Below are positions 1 to 10,409 of a stretch of 46,977 nt of DNA, piece after piece. The translations under genes were made by a program, and so were the position numbers. The stretch covers positions 1 to 46,977 of the forward strand of contig NZ_JACBXX010000132.1 of NCBI RefSeq assembly GCF_013415245.1, in the 5' to 3' direction. The first letter of the stretch is position 1, and each line of letters starts with the position of its first letter. Origin of the DNA: Streptococcus danieliae (GTDB lineage: Bacteria; Bacillota; Bacilli; Lactobacillales; Streptococcaceae). Under the pieces are notes generated by a model. That model ran no database searches and was not told the DNA's origin. It saw only the letters and a list, made by a program, of their open reading frames with translations.

Positions 1-859
1 ATGATTCTCCTAATGTTGGTTTGGTCACTATTCATTATAGGTCATATGGGGCTTTTTTTGTACCTCAAAAAGCCCTATAATCCCTATTTTGGGTCGTTAC
101 CCACTATAGAAATTATAGAGCCTTTTTAATTTACTTCTGATTAAGCAGCATATTAGTGGATATCAAAGGTTTGTCTTCCTGTTTACATTGTTTTCAATTA
201 TTGCAATAAGTTTTCTGAATAGCAAAATATTGATTTTATGTTTTTTAATTTCTGCTATTCTGTGTTATTTTATAAATATAAATCTATTTAAATTTTCTTT
301 CAGTATTGATAGAGAATTTAGTAGCAAATCTCCTCTGCTTAGCATTGCTGATAGTAATCATTTTTTTCTCTTTAATGTAGTTTGGAAACAAATATATGTT
401 ATATCTAATAACAGGATTCTTTGGATGTTGGCTAGTTTTCTAACTGGAGTCGTTGTGAACCATTTATTTGCTAATGATTTTGCAAGTCTATTTATATATG
501 GAGCTATGTTAGAATTTGAGTTACAACTTGATGAAAAGTATAAATATTTGTATAAGTTTCAACCTAAATTCTATTTTTTAAAGAATGGAGAGCTTCGTTT
601 CTTTGAGCGATTTATCATATCTTATAATTTTTTATATAGTGTGACTCTGTTGTTTTATATGATTTTGTTTGCAATAGGTTCGAACATCCATTTGAGTAAA
701 CTGATTCTATATGTACTCTTATTGATAATACTAAGTGGAATATATTATAGAATTGAAGAACGAATGTATATTAAGGCAAAGAAATTGAATAGCTTTACAT
801 TTCAATATCTTGTGTTTACTTTATTATCTATTGTAATTCTATTTGTTAATTTGTTATAG
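1..859 (+). pseudogene. Membrane protein, cut by window edge and apparently frameshifted
   Basis: A hydrophobic reading frame is open from base 1 and stops at 127-129. A second frame, one base ahead, opens at 119 and runs to 859 with several predicted membrane helices. Joining them at the five-T run (123-127) gives one continuous hydrophobic protein, so I infer a single gene with a frameshift there. The alternative is a separate 223-aa protein starting at TTG 188, but that codon has no well placed ribosome binding site. No family is recognised. It precedes an ABC ATPase operon on the same strand and may be a transporter permease. The true start lies to the left of the window. Confidence 0.5.
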
Positions 860-874
860 AAAGGACTATTTGTT

Positions 875-1354
875 ATGAGCATTTCAGTAAAACAGTTTTA
901 CATATGGGTTGTTGGGTGGACAATTTTCTTGGTTTTACTGATAATATTTATGCAAAACACTAACTTTCAAGATAACATTGAGAATCTAGTGATTGAAAAA
1001 AGAAAAACATTTATTGAAATTCTTGTAAATAACTCAAATAATTTTTTGATGTATGTTATTTATTTTCCAATAAGTGTTTTTTTATTATTATTTGATCTGA
1101 TCACTATAGGAGTAGCATCTTCAATAGCATTAGATATCTATGGGGTTTCAAAAACTCTATCTCTGTTACCTCACGCGATTTTAGAATATCCTAATCTATT
1201 GTTTTATAGTTTTCTATCATTTGCTTTGTTTATGGAGGTTATTAAAAATCCTAGAATATCTACAATCAAAAAATTTTTTTCTGCTAATTATAGATATTAT
1301 TTAATCAGCTATCTGATACTGATTATTTCCGCTTTTATTGAGGGGAGTATTTGA
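875..1354 (+). CDS. Small multi-spanning membrane protein of an ABC operon
   Basis: This 159-residue protein has about four hydrophobic segments (roughly residues 10-27, 55-80, 98-118 and 138-156) and no recognised motif. An AAGGA-type ribosome binding site lies about 10 bases before the ATG. Its stop codon shares bases with the start of the downstream ABC ATPase gene (TGATG), so the two are probably translationally coupled, and this may be a permease subunit of that transporter. Codons are extremely AT-rich, unlike the genes after 3 kb, which suggests acquisition. Family unknown; the membrane-protein call is firm. Confidence 0.7.
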   Translation: MSISVKQFYIWVVGWTIFLVLLIIFMQNTNFQDNIENLVIEKRKTFIEILVNNSNNFLMYVIYFPISVFLLLFDLITIGVASSIALDIYGVSKTLSLLPHAILEYPNLLFYSFLSFALFMEVIKNPRISTIKKFFSANYRYYLISYLILIISAFIEGSI

Positions 1355-1956
1355 TGAAATTTATTCAATTATCTAAATTTTATAAAGTTGTTAGTGATAA
1401 GTTTGTGCTGAAATGTAAATCCTTAAAGATTGTACCAGGAATTTATCAGATAAGAGGCGAAAATGGTTCAGGTAAGAGTATTTTTTTAAAGTATTTGATT
1501 CAATTAATTTCTTCCAGTGACTCAATGGTTCAAAGTAACTGTAAAAAAATCCTATATCTAACAAATGAAGAAATTACATTTCCTAATTTAACTGTAAAAG
1601 AAAATCTAATGTTATCTTATTTTTTATTTAAAATAAAGGATTCAATTAATACAGAGTTGATACCTGAGGAACATTTAGAAACATTATGTAAAAATGCCTC
1701 ATTGGGAACTAGGCAAAAAGTTGGTCTTAGTCTAGCCATGGTTGGAAATTTTTGGGATCTAATCATATTAGATGAAGCGTTTTCGAATTTGGATTCAAAT
1801 ACTATGTATAAATTTTTAAATTCAATCGACGAGAGAGTACATGAAGGTACGATTGTGTTATTTGTAGAACATCAGGTAGATTTCTCTGACTATAGTTGCT
1901 TTAAAAATTTGAAGAGCATCTATGTGAGGCAAGGAGATATTTATGAAGCAAGATAA
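1354..1956 (+). CDS. ABC transporter ATP-binding protein
   Basis: A single nucleotide-binding domain of about 200 residues. The Walker A motif GENGSGKS is at residues 35-42, Walker B LIILDE at about 136-141, and the switch histidine is in VEHQ near residue 173. The signature motif is degenerate: LGTRQ (about 117-121) replaces LSGGQ, as is common in small bacteriocin- or peptide-immunity exporters. I chose ATG 1354 over the in-frame TTG at 1351 because of the GAGGGGAG ribosome binding site at about 1340. It overlaps both neighbours, which are membrane proteins, so the set probably forms one exporter. The substrate is unknown; a role in peptide export or self-protection is inference. Confidence 0.85.
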   Translation: MKFIQLSKFYKVVSDKFVLKCKSLKIVPGIYQIRGENGSGKSIFLKYLIQLISSSDSMVQSNCKKILYLTNEEITFPNLTVKENLMLSYFLFKIKDSINTELIPEEHLETLCKNASLGTRQKVGLSLAMVGNFWDLIILDEAFSNLDSNTMYKFLNSIDERVHEGTIVLFVEHQVDFSDYSCFKNLKSIYVRQGDIYEAR

Positions 1957-2431
1957 ACTAATTTATTTGATATTTGGAACTTACTTAATTAGCTTTTTAC
2001 TCTTGGTTTTTGATTACAGTTCGTCTAATACACTTTTAAGTACACAACTGAATTTGGTTCAGAAAGAACTAGGAATTTCATCAATTAAACTTACAATTCT
2101 AGTTTTTTTAATATCTGTAATCTATTCTATAATTGTTTTATTGATTTACTATAAAGTTTGTGAATTTGTTGCTCTCAAGTTTGATGAGTCCCAAAATTAC
2201 AATAATGAAATGCTTTTAGTATCGATTATGATAAGTGAAAGCATATGTTATGTTACAGCTTTGTTTTTATTTGGATTTGTGGATCTGTATATAATGAAAC
2301 TAGTTATTCCAGTATTAGGATTAACAATATTAGCCCTATTATTAAGGGGTAAATATTCTTCAAAGTATACGTTGGTGGTTTTGGCTGTTCGTTTCTTTTT
2401 TTACCTTACTAATTTCTTTATATTTATTTAG
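1943..2431 (+). CDS. Small membrane protein of the ABC operon
   Basis: 162 residues with four or five strongly hydrophobic stretches (about 7-24, 46-72, 88-110, 113-130, 140-160). It begins inside the last codons of the ABC ATPase gene with an AGGAGAT ribosome binding site, so it is translationally coupled to it. Probably another permease subunit of the same exporter. Very AT-rich, like its neighbours. No family recognised. Confidence 0.7.
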   Translation: MKQDKLIYLIFGTYLISFLLLVFDYSSSNTLLSTQLNLVQKELGISSIKLTILVFLISVIYSIIVLLIYYKVCEFVALKFDESQNYNNEMLLVSIMISESICYVTALFLFGFVDLYIMKLVIPVLGLTILALLLRGKYSSKYTLVVLAVRFFFYLTNFFIFI

Positions 2432-2457
2432 GTTTAGAAATTTGAGGGAGATTGTAT

Positions 2458-2961
2458 ATGAAGAAGTCTAAAATAATTATTATATTACTAATATTATCTG
2501 TTATAGCAACTAGTTATCGCATTTATGAAAGTTTTTTTAAAACATTGAAGTTAGTCGATATACCATCCACGGGAGATTCTGTGATTGATTTAATGTTGAA
2601 TGAAAGTAAGAGATTTTTATATCAAAAATTTTTATTTCAACAAGATTTTGTTAATAAAATAATTGTTATATTCTTGATTCTATTGCTTATATTGAGCTTG
2701 CTATGTTATATAAAAGATAAGTTCAACATTTTTTATATAGCATATACTGCATATATATTGCTAAGTTTCTTTAAATCAATTTATTATTTTCTGAATGTTA
2801 GGAAAATAATTGATAGGTTAACTTTCCCTGATAATAGGAATTTTACGAATGCAGGTTTAAAAATTAGTTTTAATTTTTCTGTTTTTCTAACTGTTCTTTA
2901 TTTAGGAATTATTTTTTACTATTTCTATAAGGGTTCTAGAAGGTCTACTGATGATATTTAA
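2458..2961 (+). CDS. Membrane protein, last gene of the ABC operon
   Basis: About 167 residues, starting at ATG 2458 (MKKSKII) rather than TTG 2452, because GAGGGAG at 2444-2450 is correctly spaced from the ATG. It has an N-terminal signal-anchor-like helix, then helices at about 70-85, 92-112 and 140-158, ending in a basic tail. Unrecognised. It is in line with the preceding ABC transporter genes and shares their low GC content, so a role in the same system is likely. It ends just before a hairpin terminator shared with the convergent rnjA gene. Confidence 0.65.
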   Translation: MKKSKIIIILLILSVIATSYRIYESFFKTLKLVDIPSTGDSVIDLMLNESKRFLYQKFLFQQDFVNKIIVIFLILLLILSLLCYIKDKFNIFYIAYTAYILLSFFKSIYYFLNVRKIIDRLTFPDNRNFTNAGLKISFNFSVFLTVLYLGIIFYYFYKGSRRSTDDI

Positions 2962-2976
2962 AATAAAATCAAAACA

Positions 2977-3016
2977 AGACTCTGATCGTTAGGTGTAAAT
3001 CCAATGATCAGAGTCT
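2977..3016 (-). terminator. Rho-independent terminator for rpoY-rnjA, possibly bidirectional
   Basis: Perfect 11-bp arms AGACTCTGATC (2977-2987) and GATCAGAGTCT (3006-3016). On the minus strand the stem is followed by a T-rich tract (complement of 2959-2975), as expected after rnjA. The plus-strand tail (GTTTCACTTT) is weaker, but could serve the convergent ABC operon. Confidence 0.8.
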
Positions 3017-3037
3017 GTTTCACTTTACAAAATCGTT

Positions 3038-4723
3038 TTAGTTTTTATCCTCATCGGGGGTTAAAACCATGGGGATAATAATCGGTTCACGTTCAGTGTT
3101 TTCATAGAGGAAGGGCCGTAGGGCGTTAACAATCGCTCCATTAACGGATTGGATGCTGGCCTCTTTGTTTTTCAAGGCGATGCGAATAGCGTTGAACAGA
3201 ATCCGCTGGCTTTGGCGAATCAGATCACCAGATTCCCGCATGTAGATAAAGCCGCGGCTGAGGATGTCTGGTCCTGCGAGAATCATCTTGCTCTTGAAAT
3301 CAACAGTTGCGACGGCTAGGACGACCCCATCTTGAGATAGGTCTTTGCGGTCGCGGAGAACAGCTGCCCCGATTTCACCAATGCGGTTTCCGTCGACGTA
3401 GATGTCCTGGGCATTAAAATGTCCTGCGATGCGGGCTGAATCCGCTGTTAGGGCGAGGACATCACCGTTTTTCATGATGAAAACATTGTCCTTTTCGACA
3501 CCAGTGTCAATGGCTAGCTGGGCATGGATTTTTTGCATGCGGTACTCACCATGCACGGGCATAAAGTATTTTGGCTTGATCAAGCGTAGCATAAGCTTTT
3601 GCTCCTGCTGGCCGCCGTGTCCGGAGGTATGGATGTTATTAATTTTTCCATGAACAACATCAACACCGGCTTCAATAATTTTATTAATCAATTTATTGAC
3701 GCTGGTTGTATTTCCAGGAATTGGGCTGGATGAGAAGATAACGGTGTCTCCGGGTTGGAGTTGTACTTGGCGGTGGGTTCCGTTGGCAATCCGGGAGAGG
3801 GCGGCCATGGACTCACCTTGGCTACCGGTACACATAATAAGAACCTCATGGGCTGCATATTCCTTGATCTCATTTGGTTCAATAAAGGTGCCTTTAGGAA
3901 CCTTGATATAGCCCAGTTCAATCCCGTTAGCAATGGCTTTCTCCATGGAACGACCGAAAACGACAATCTTGCGACCGGTCTTGACAGCAGCTTCAGCTGC
4001 TTGCTGGAGACGGAAAATATTGGAAGCAAAGGAGGCGAAGATAATCCGGCCTTCAATGTTCTCAATAATTTTCATGATGGATTGACCGACCACTTTTTCG
4101 GAATTGGTAAAGGTTGGGATCTCCGCATTGGTCGAGTCAGATAATAGGACCAAAACGCCAGATTCGCCAATCGCCGCCATCCGGTGGAGGTCAGCGGGTT
4201 CTCCGACTGGGGTGAAGTCAAACTTAAAGTCCCCGGTACAGACAATCTTCCCTTGAGGAGTATGGATAACAATCCCTAGGGGCTCTGGAATCGAGTGGGT
4301 GGTGCGGAAGAAGGTGGCTTTGAGGTGTTTGAAGGGCAGCTCACTGTTGTGGTTGATTTCAAACAGTTTAGCATCCCGCAAGAGTCCGTGCTCTTCTAGC
4401 TTTCCACGGATGAGGGCCAAGGCTAAGGGTCCAGCATAGATAGGAATATTGGCTTGTTTGAGCAGGAAGGGGATGCCGCCAATATGGTCTTCGTGACCAT
4501 GGGTAATGAGCAGTCCCTTCACACGGTCGATATTGTCGACGATATAGGAATAGTCGGGAATGACATAATCAATTCCCAAAAGATCATCTTCTGGGAATTT
4601 GATGCCGGCATCCACGATCAGGATTTCATCCTGGTATTCAATCCCATAGGTATTTTTTCCGATCTCACCGAGACCACCGATGGCGAAAACCCCAACCTCC
4701 TCTTTTTTTAGTTGGTAGCTCAT
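3038..4723 (-). CDS. rnjA: Ribonuclease J1
   Basis: 561 residues, the usual RNase J length. It is a metallo-beta-lactamase/beta-CASP ribonuclease with 5'-3' exo- and endonuclease activity in mRNA decay and RNA processing. The zinc-binding motif HGHEDH is at residues 75-80; further metal ligands (the TGDFK segment near 160 and the PVHGEYR segment near 390) are visible, and the C-terminal domain is present. The start overlaps the stop of rpoY by four bases (ATGA), so RNA polymerase subunit and RNase are co-expressed, a conserved Firmicutes arrangement. High-confidence assignment. Confidence 0.95.
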   Translation of the reverse strand: MSYQLKKEEVGVFAIGGLGEIGKNTYGIEYQDEILIVDAGIKFPEDDLLGIDYVIPDYSYIVDNIDRVKGLLITHGHEDHIGGIPFLLKQANIPIYAGPLALALIRGKLEEHGLLRDAKLFEINHNSELPFKHLKATFFRTTHSIPEPLGIVIHTPQGKIVCTGDFKFDFTPVGEPADLHRMAAIGESGVLVLLSDSTNAEIPTFTNSEKVVGQSIMKIIENIEGRIIFASFASNIFRLQQAAEAAVKTGRKIVVFGRSMEKAIANGIELGYIKVPKGTFIEPNEIKEYAAHEVLIMCTGSQGESMAALSRIANGTHRQVQLQPGDTVIFSSSPIPGNTTSVNKLINKIIEAGVDVVHGKINNIHTSGHGGQQEQKLMLRLIKPKYFMPVHGEYRMQKIHAQLAIDTGVEKDNVFIMKNGDVLALTADSARIAGHFNAQDIYVDGNRIGEIGAAVLRDRKDLSQDGVVLAVATVDFKSKMILAGPDILSRGFIYMRESGDLIRQSQRILFNAIRIALKNKEASIQSVNGAIVNALRPFLYENTEREPIIIPMVLTPDEDKN

Positions 4724-4956
4724 GATGGGAACTCCGTTAATGCGAAGTTCGCGTTTTCCTTCTCATAAGCCAAGTGATTTTCGGACAAGGCTTCGATTAA
4801 TTCGATGTTGTAGTTGGTGTTGTTTTCAACCAGCTGACGAGCCTGGATGCGACCTTCTAATTCAGTTTGAGCATCAATCTCGAGGTAGAGGGAACGTGTT
4901 GTTTCACGACGTGGGCTCCGGTCTTTTGTTTCTTGATAATAAACTTTAAAAATCAT
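4720..4956 (-). CDS. rpoY: RNA polymerase epsilon subunit (DUF1447)
   Basis: This 78-residue acidic protein begins MIFKVYYQE and contains the [14 protein letters not shown] segment typical of RpoY, the small Firmicutes RNA polymerase subunit earlier called DUF1447. It lies directly upstream of rnjA with a four-base overlap. A ribosome binding site (AGAAAGGAA) precedes the start on the minus strand. The transcript begins near 5100, leaving a leader of about 140 bases that contains a strong hairpin. Confidence 0.93.
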   Translation of the reverse strand: MIFKVYYQETKDRSPRRETTRSLYLEIDAQTELEGRIQARQLVENNTNYNIELIEALSENHLAYEKENANFALTEFPS

Positions 4957-4994
4957 AAAATTCCTTTCTAGTTATTGCGCATATTCATGAGAAA

Positions 4995-5032
4995 AGGAAG
5001 GAGGGGGACTTTGATAAATCCGGCTCCTTCCT
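4995..5032 (-). promoter_or_regulatory. Terminator-like hairpin in the rpoY-rnjA leader
   Basis: Arms AGGAAGGAG (4995-5003) and CTCCTTCCT (5024-5032) enclose a 20-base loop. On the minus strand the stem is followed by TTTTCTC, about 40 bases before the rpoY start. It could be an attenuator, a protective 5' stem or an RNase J1 autoregulation site. The structure is seen; the role is inference. Confidence 0.5.
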
Positions 5033-5092
5033 CTTTATACTCTTTCTCTTTTTGAATTGGAAGTAGTATTAGAATCGCTAAATTTTCTTTCG

Positions 5093-5136
5093 TTGCAATA
5101 ATGCTGATTATATCATAAAATAAAAGGGATAATCAA
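5093..5136. promoter_or_regulatory. Overlapping divergent promoters for rpoY-rnjA and tsaB
   Basis: Minus strand: -35 TTGATT (complement of 5131-5136), 18-bp spacer, -10 TATAAT (complement of 5107-5112), driving rpoY-rnjA. Plus strand: TTGCAA (5093-5098), 17 bp, TAAAAT (5116-5121), driving tsaB. The two -10 elements are only three bases apart, so polymerases would compete. Confidence 0.65.
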
Positions 5137-5155
5137 GTAAGGACAGTAGAATCAG

Positions 5156-5842
5156 ATGAAAGTTTTATCCTTAGACACCTCCAATCAGGCCTTATCCGTT
5201 GCTCTTCTAGAAGAGGGGAAAATGGTCGGGCAAGTGACCCTGGCCTTGAAGAAAAATCACAGCATCACCTTGATGCCCACCATCGATTATCTCTGCCAAG
5301 CCTGTGACTGGAAACCGACGGATTTGGAGCGGATTTATGTGGCCTATGGACCTGGGTCTTATACCGGGGTACGGATTGCCGTAACCACTGCCAAGGTTCT
5401 GGCCCAGACCCTGGGAGCAGAACTGGTGGCTGTTTCAAGTCTGCGGGCCTTGGTACCAGCTGATGTGACGGGTCCTGTTGTAGCCTTGATGGATGCCCGT
5501 CGCCAGCATGTCTATGCGGGCTTTTACCAGGATGGGGAAGTTCTGCAGCCAGAGGGTTACTATGCCTTGGACAAGGTCTTGGAGTTGATGACGGCTCAAG
5601 CTTCGGTGACCTTTGTGGGCGAAGTGGCGGCCTTTGAAGCGACGATCCTGGAAGCCTTGCCGCAAGCTAAAATCTTGCCGACCTTGCCGGATGCCCTTGT
5701 GCTGGCTCAGATATCCAAGGAGTTGCCAGTGGAGCCTCATGCTCTGGTTCCCAACTACCTCAAGCGGGTGGAGGCAGAGGAGCAATGGTTGATGAAGCAG
5801 GACTCGGTTGATGCCGGAGAGTCCTATATTCAGCGTGTATGA
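5156..5842 (+). CDS. tsaB: tRNA t6A37 modification protein TsaB
   Basis: 228 residues of the ASKHA fold family. The N-terminus MKVLSLDTSNQALSVALLE and the GPGSYTGVR segment (near residue 65) are diagnostic for TsaB (YeaZ), the scaffold partner of TsaD in synthesis of N6-threonylcarbamoyladenosine on ANN-decoding tRNAs. It overlaps rimI by four bases (ATGA), and tsaD follows, giving the standard streptococcal tsaB-rimI-tsaD operon. Confidence 0.95.
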   Translation: MKVLSLDTSNQALSVALLEEGKMVGQVTLALKKNHSITLMPTIDYLCQACDWKPTDLERIYVAYGPGSYTGVRIAVTTAKVLAQTLGAELVAVSSLRALVPADVTGPVVALMDARRQHVYAGFYQDGEVLQPEGYYALDKVLELMTAQASVTFVGEVAAFEATILEALPQAKILPTLPDALVLAQISKELPVEPHALVPNYLKRVEAEEQWLMKQDSVDAGESYIQRV

Positions 5843-6273
5843 GTCCCTTAACCAGTCAAGAGGTCTATAGCTTTCTGAGTCAGGTCTATCCCAGTGGCTC
5901 CCCTTGGACGGAGGCTATGATTGCCCGTGATTTGGAGCGGGAGGATACCCATTTTTGGACGGTTTATCAGGGGGCGGTGCTGGCAGCCCTTTGTGTCGTC
6001 CAAGACTTGGCTGGGGAGCAGGAGATTTTGCAGCTAGGAGTCTTGCCAGCCTATCGAGGTCAGGGCTTGGCGCGTGATCTGTTGTTGTCGCTCCCCGGTG
6101 GAGAGCCCTATTTTTTAGAAGTAAGAGAATCGAATCAGGCTGCTCGCAGACTCTATGAATCGATTGGATTTGTGGAGTTGGGACGGCGGCCCAATTATTA
6201 TCAGAATCCCAAGGAGGATGCTGTTTTAATGAAGGGAGACTTGCATGGACGAGAAGATCATTCTGGCCTTTGA
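5839..6273 (+). CDS. rimI: Ribosomal-protein-alanine N-acetyltransferase RimI
   Basis: 144-residue GNAT acetyltransferase. The acetyl-CoA-binding signature appears as [17 protein letters not shown] near residues 73-89, followed by the [20 protein letters not shown] segment typical of RimI. It probably acetylates the N-terminus of ribosomal protein S18 or other proteins. It overlaps tsaB by four bases and tsaD by 29, indicating tight translational coupling. The substrate is inferred from family and context. Confidence 0.88.
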   Translation: MSPLTSQEVYSFLSQVYPSGSPWTEAMIARDLEREDTHFWTVYQGAVLAALCVVQDLAGEQEILQLGVLPAYRGQGLARDLLLSLPGGEPYFLEVRESNQAARRLYESIGFVELGRRPNYYQNPKEDAVLMKGDLHGREDHSGL

Positions 6274-7258
6274 GACATCTTGTGATGAGACCAGTGTTGC
6301 AGTTTTGAAGAAGGGGCAGCTGGTCTCGAATGTAATTGCTAGCCAGATTGAGAGTCACAAGCGGTTTGGTGGTGTAGTGCCCGAGGTGGCCAGTCGCCAT
6401 CATGTGGAAGTGATTACGGCCTGTATCGAGGAGGCCTTGCAGGAGGCTGAGGTTAAGGCTGGGGACGTTGATGCTGTTGCGGTGACTTATGGACCAGGCC
6501 TAGTCGGAGCTCTTCTAGTTGGCCTGTCAGCCGCCAAAGCCTTTGCCTGGTCCCACAACCTCCCCTTGATTCCCGTTAACCACATGGCGGGCCACCTGAT
6601 GGCAGCTCAGGACCAGGCGGAGCTCAAGTTTCCGCTGATGGCTCTACTGGTCAGTGGTGGCCACACCGAGCTGGTGTATGTCAAGGAGCCGGGCGATTAC
6701 CGCATCGTCGGTGAAACCCGAGACGATGCGGTCGGCGAAGCCTATGACAAAGTTGGCCGTGTCATGGGGCTGACCTATCCCGCTGGTCGTGAGCTTGACC
6801 AATTGGCCCATCAAGGCCAGGATGTCTACAATTTTCCTAGAGCCATGCTGGGGGAGGACAATCTTGAGTTTTCCTTCTCAGGCCTAAAATCAGCCTTTAT
6901 CAATCTCCATCACAATGCCCAACAAAAAGAAGAAGAGCTGAATCAGGCAGATTTAGCGACCTCTTTCCAAACGGCTGTGCTCGATATCCTTCTTGGGAAA
7001 ACCAAGAAAGCCCTAGAGCGCTACCCCGTTGAGATGTTGGTCGTTGCAGGTGGGGTTGCTGCCAATCAAGGCCTCCGCCAACGCCTGGCCGAGGAGATTA
7101 CAGACATCCCCGTCGTGATCCCTCCCCTACGCCTCTGTGGCGACAATGCTGGCATGATTGCCTATGCCAGTGTCAGCGAGTGGAACAAAAAGAACCTGGC
7201 AGGCTTGGACCTCAATGCTAAGCCTAGTTTAGCCTTTCCGAGCATGGGTGACCTCTAA
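6245..7258 (+). CDS. tsaD: tRNA N6-adenosine threonylcarbamoyltransferase TsaD
   Basis: 337 residues, standard length. It transfers threonylcarbamoyl from TC-AMP to A37 of tRNA, together with TsaB and Tsa[13 protein letters not shown] sits near the N-terminus, and the metal-binding HMAGH motif is at about residues 113-117. The ATP-binding SGGHTEL and GEAYDKVGR segments and the C-terminal [10 protein letters not shown] are all present. The start lies within the rimI 3' end, preceded by GGGAGAC. The gene ends before a strong terminator. Confidence 0.96.
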   Translation: MDEKIILAFETSCDETSVAVLKKGQLVSNVIASQIESHKRFGGVVPEVASRHHVEVITACIEEALQEAEVKAGDVDAVAVTYGPGLVGALLVGLSAAKAFAWSHNLPLIPVNHMAGHLMAAQDQAELKFPLMALLVSGGHTELVYVKEPGDYRIVGETRDDAVGEAYDKVGRVMGLTYPAGRELDQLAHQGQDVYNFPRAMLGEDNLEFSFSGLKSAFINLHHNAQQKEEELNQADLATSFQTAVLDILLGKTKKALERYPVEMLVVAGGVAANQGLRQRLAEEITDIPVVIPPLRLCGDNAGMIAYASVSEWNKKNLAGLDLNAKPSLAFPSMGDL

Positions 7259-7270
7259 AGTCTAGCATCA

Positions 7271-7301
7271 AAAAACCAGCTCCGTTCAAGAGCTGGTTTT
7301 T
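7271..7301. terminator. Bidirectional terminator between tsaD and the flavoprotein gene
   Basis: Twelve-base perfect arms, AAAAACCAGCTC (7271-7282) and GAGCTGGTTTTT (7290-7301), with a 7-base loop. T-runs are present in both directions, so it serves both convergent genes. Confidence 0.92.
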
Positions 7302-7308
7302 CTGAAAA

Positions 7309-8502
<1,194 letters not shown>

Positions 8503-8530
8503 TCATAGGTCTCCAGAAACTTCAGATTAT

Positions 8531-8559
8531 TTGACAGTCTAGGAGTGATGTGTTAAGAT
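8531..8559 (+). promoter_or_regulatory. Promoter of rocS
   Basis: TTGACA (8531-8536), 17-bp spacer, TAAGAT (8554-8559): a near-consensus housekeeping promoter about 45 bases upstream of the rocS start. Confidence 0.75.
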
Positions 8560-8602
8560 TTAGATACCAAAAAAGAAAAAGTAAAAGTACAATGAGGGTA
8601 TT

Positions 8603-9097
8603 ATGGCAATTGAGAAAACAGTACGGGAAATTGCTGAAATTGTAGGGGTCACTCGTCAAGCCGTCAATGATCGTATTAAAACTCTCCCACCTGAGGATTT
8701 ATCCAAGAATGAGAAAGGAGTGACGGTTGTTACCAGGAGTGGCTTAATCAAGCTAGAAAATCACTACAAAACATCTATCTTCGAAGACGAGCCAATCAGC
8801 GAAGATGCCAAGGAAAAAGAAATCCTACAAATCTTGGTAGACGAGAAAAACGAAGAGATTACACGCCAGGAGAAGGAAATCGAACGCTTGCATGAGCAAC
8901 TCAAATCCAAGGACCAACAACTCCGCACCAAGGATGACCAGATTGCAGAGAAAGACAAGCAACTCGACCAGCAACAACAACTGACCCTGATGGCCATGAA
9001 TGACAAGGATAGTTTGAAACTAGAGCTAGATGCTGCGAAAAAGCAGGTAGAAGAACAGACCCATAAGGGTTTTTGGGCACGATTATTTGGACAATAA
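8603..9097 (+). CDS. rocS: RocS, regulator of chromosome segregation
   Basis: 164 residues. The N-terminal helix-turn-helix (about 6-45, containing VREIAEIVGVTRQAVNDR) is followed by a long Gln/Lys/Glu-rich coiled coil (about 70-150) and the short amphipathic C-terminus KGFWARLFGQ. This architecture matches pneumococcal RocS, a DNA- and membrane-binding protein that links nucleoid segregation with division and capsule synthesis. It was previously annotated as DUF536 or a replication-associated protein. It has its own promoter and terminator. Homology is by recognised sequence; function is transferred from pneumococcus. Confidence 0.85.
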   Translation: MAIEKTVREIAEIVGVTRQAVNDRIKTLPPEDLSKNEKGVTVVTRSGLIKLENHYKTSIFEDEPISEDAKEKEILQILVDEKNEEITRQEKEIERLHEQLKSKDQQLRTKDDQIAEKDKQLDQQQQLTLMAMNDKDSLKLELDAAKKQVEEQTHKGFWARLFGQ

Positions 9098-9098
9098 G

Positions 9099-9135
9099 AA
9101 AAATGAGGTTAGAAACATACTGAACCTCATTTTTT
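9099..9135 (+). terminator. Terminator of rocS
   Basis: Arms AAAATGAGGTT (9100-9110) and AACCTCATTTT (9123-9133), followed by more Ts, a few bases after the rocS stop. Confidence 0.88.
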
Positions 9136-9164
9136 GGTGCTTTTTAGAAACAGACCTTGCTGAC

Positions 9165-9268
9165 ATAGTCTTTTAGTTTCTATTTTATTACTGTGATAGC
9201 TCGTCTTGCTGTACTTCAGTACTGTCTGCGACTTGTTGCCTCGTACTAAGAGTAAACTAAAAGACTAT
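9165..9268. repeat. 104-bp MITE-like intergenic repeat, copy 1
   Basis: Perfect 15-bp terminal inverted repeats, ATAGTCTTTTAGTTT (9165-9179) and its complement (9254-9268). The core resembles 17725-17828 (shared words AGTACTGTCTGC and CTTG/CTCGTTxCCT), which is also 104 bp long. It looks like a BOX-type streptococcal non-autonomous repeat. The rest of 9136-9379 holds no gene I can support. Confidence 0.65.
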
Positions 9269-9379
9269 AAAAATCATGTTTGTGTCGACTCCAAATCAAA
9301 GCTAATCAAAAATTTCAGAGTGACAGCAGCTAATAAAAGGCAGTACTTTCCGAGGTATTGGTTTGAAAGAATAGACAAA

Positions 9380-10408
9380 CTAAAAGCTTGTATCGGGTTG
9401 AAACTGGATATGAAGTCTAAAAGTAGATCCCTGCCCTTCTTGGCTGTTTACTAGGATATTTCCCCCTAGTTGTTGGGCTAGTTCCTGGGCAATGTAGAGG
9501 CCTAAGCCGTGCCCGCCTGTGTGGGGATTCCGAGAATTTTCTAGGCGGTAGAAGCGTTTGAAGATATGGGGTATTTCCTCGGTTGGAATTCCTGCTCCTT
9601 GATCGGTAATGGCAATTGTTAGGTGATCGAGGGTGGTCTCTCCTTCAATAGTGAGGGGAGATCCTGGAGGAGAGTATTTGAGGGCATTTTGTATTAGATT
9701 GTCTAAAATTCGATAGAGTTTCTGAGGGTGGCTCTGAATGGAAGCGGACTCAGGTGTAACTTGAATCCGAACGTCTCGACTTTCTTGTTCTATTTGCAAT
9801 CGGTGCTCGGCTAAAACATCCAAAATCAGTTTATCCAAATAGACTGTCTCTGCTTGCCTAGGCTGATGTTGAAATGCTTCGACCTCGAAGGATAGATCGT
9901 CTAATTTTTCAACTAAGTGATTCAAACGCTTGGTTTGTTGAAGCATGGTTTGGAGGTAGTGAAGAATCTCATCTTCTTGGATAATTCCATCGAAAATCCC
10001 CTCGATACTGGCTTGAATGGAGGTAATAGGTGTTTTGATATCGTGCGCTAGTTGAGCAATCATGACAGCTTTTTCCTGCTCGCTTTCTTGTAAATCTTGG
10101 GCCATCGTGTTGAAGCTGTCCCCCAATTGTTGGAATTCCAAAGGAGCAGTAATGTTGACTTCTTTTTGGAAGTGGCCTGTGGAAAGAGTCTGCATTTTTT
10201 CAATAAGAAGTTGGAGTGAGGAGAGGACTTTCTGGCTAATAAGAAGACTGGGAATCAGACCTAGTAGGCTAGCTAAGGCGACAATGCTCATGATAAAGCC
10301 GATTTCTTTTTGATCAATGAGCATATAGCTAATTCCCGTAAATACGCCTAGGAGGGTAATGATAAGGGTAATGAGGGGGCCAATTAGTAAATACATTTTT
10401 AAACGCAT
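9380..10408 (-). CDS. Sensor histidine kinase (SaeS-like)
   Basis: 342 residues with two N-terminal transmembrane helices (about 5-30 and 37-57) separated by only a few residues, then HAMP-like and HisKA segments. The phosphorylated histidine is in QLAHDIKTPITS (H122). A complete HATPase_c domain follows (N box NLIQNALKY, G boxes DQGAGIP and GGHGLGLYIA). The almost absent extracellular loop is typical of intramembrane-sensing kinases such as SaeS. A GGAGGA ribosome binding site overlaps the end of the response regulator gene, so the pair is one operon. The adjacent SSURE adhesin is the likely target. Confidence 0.88.
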   Translation of the reverse strand: MRLKMYLLIGPLITLIITLLGVFTGISYMLIDQKEIGFIMSIVALASLLGLIPSLLISQKVLSSLQLLIEKMQTLSTGHFQKEVNITAPLEFQQLGDSFNTMAQDLQESEQEKAVMIAQLAHDIKTPITSIQASIEGIFDGIIQEDEILHYLQTMLQQTKRLNHLVEKLDDLSFEVEAFQHQPRQAETVYLDKLILDVLAEHRLQIEQESRDVRIQVTPESASIQSHPQKLYRILDNLIQNALKYSPPGSPLTIEGETTLDHLTIAITDQGAGIPTEEIPHIFKRFYRLENSRNPHTGGHGLGLYIAQELAQQLGGNILVNSQEGQGSTFRLHIQFQPDTSF

Positions 10409-10409
10409 G

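Noticed and set aside
9206-9454. Plus-strand 82-codon frame
   Set aside because: It starts inside a MITE-like repeat and ends in the histidine kinase gene on the other strand; no ribosome binding site.
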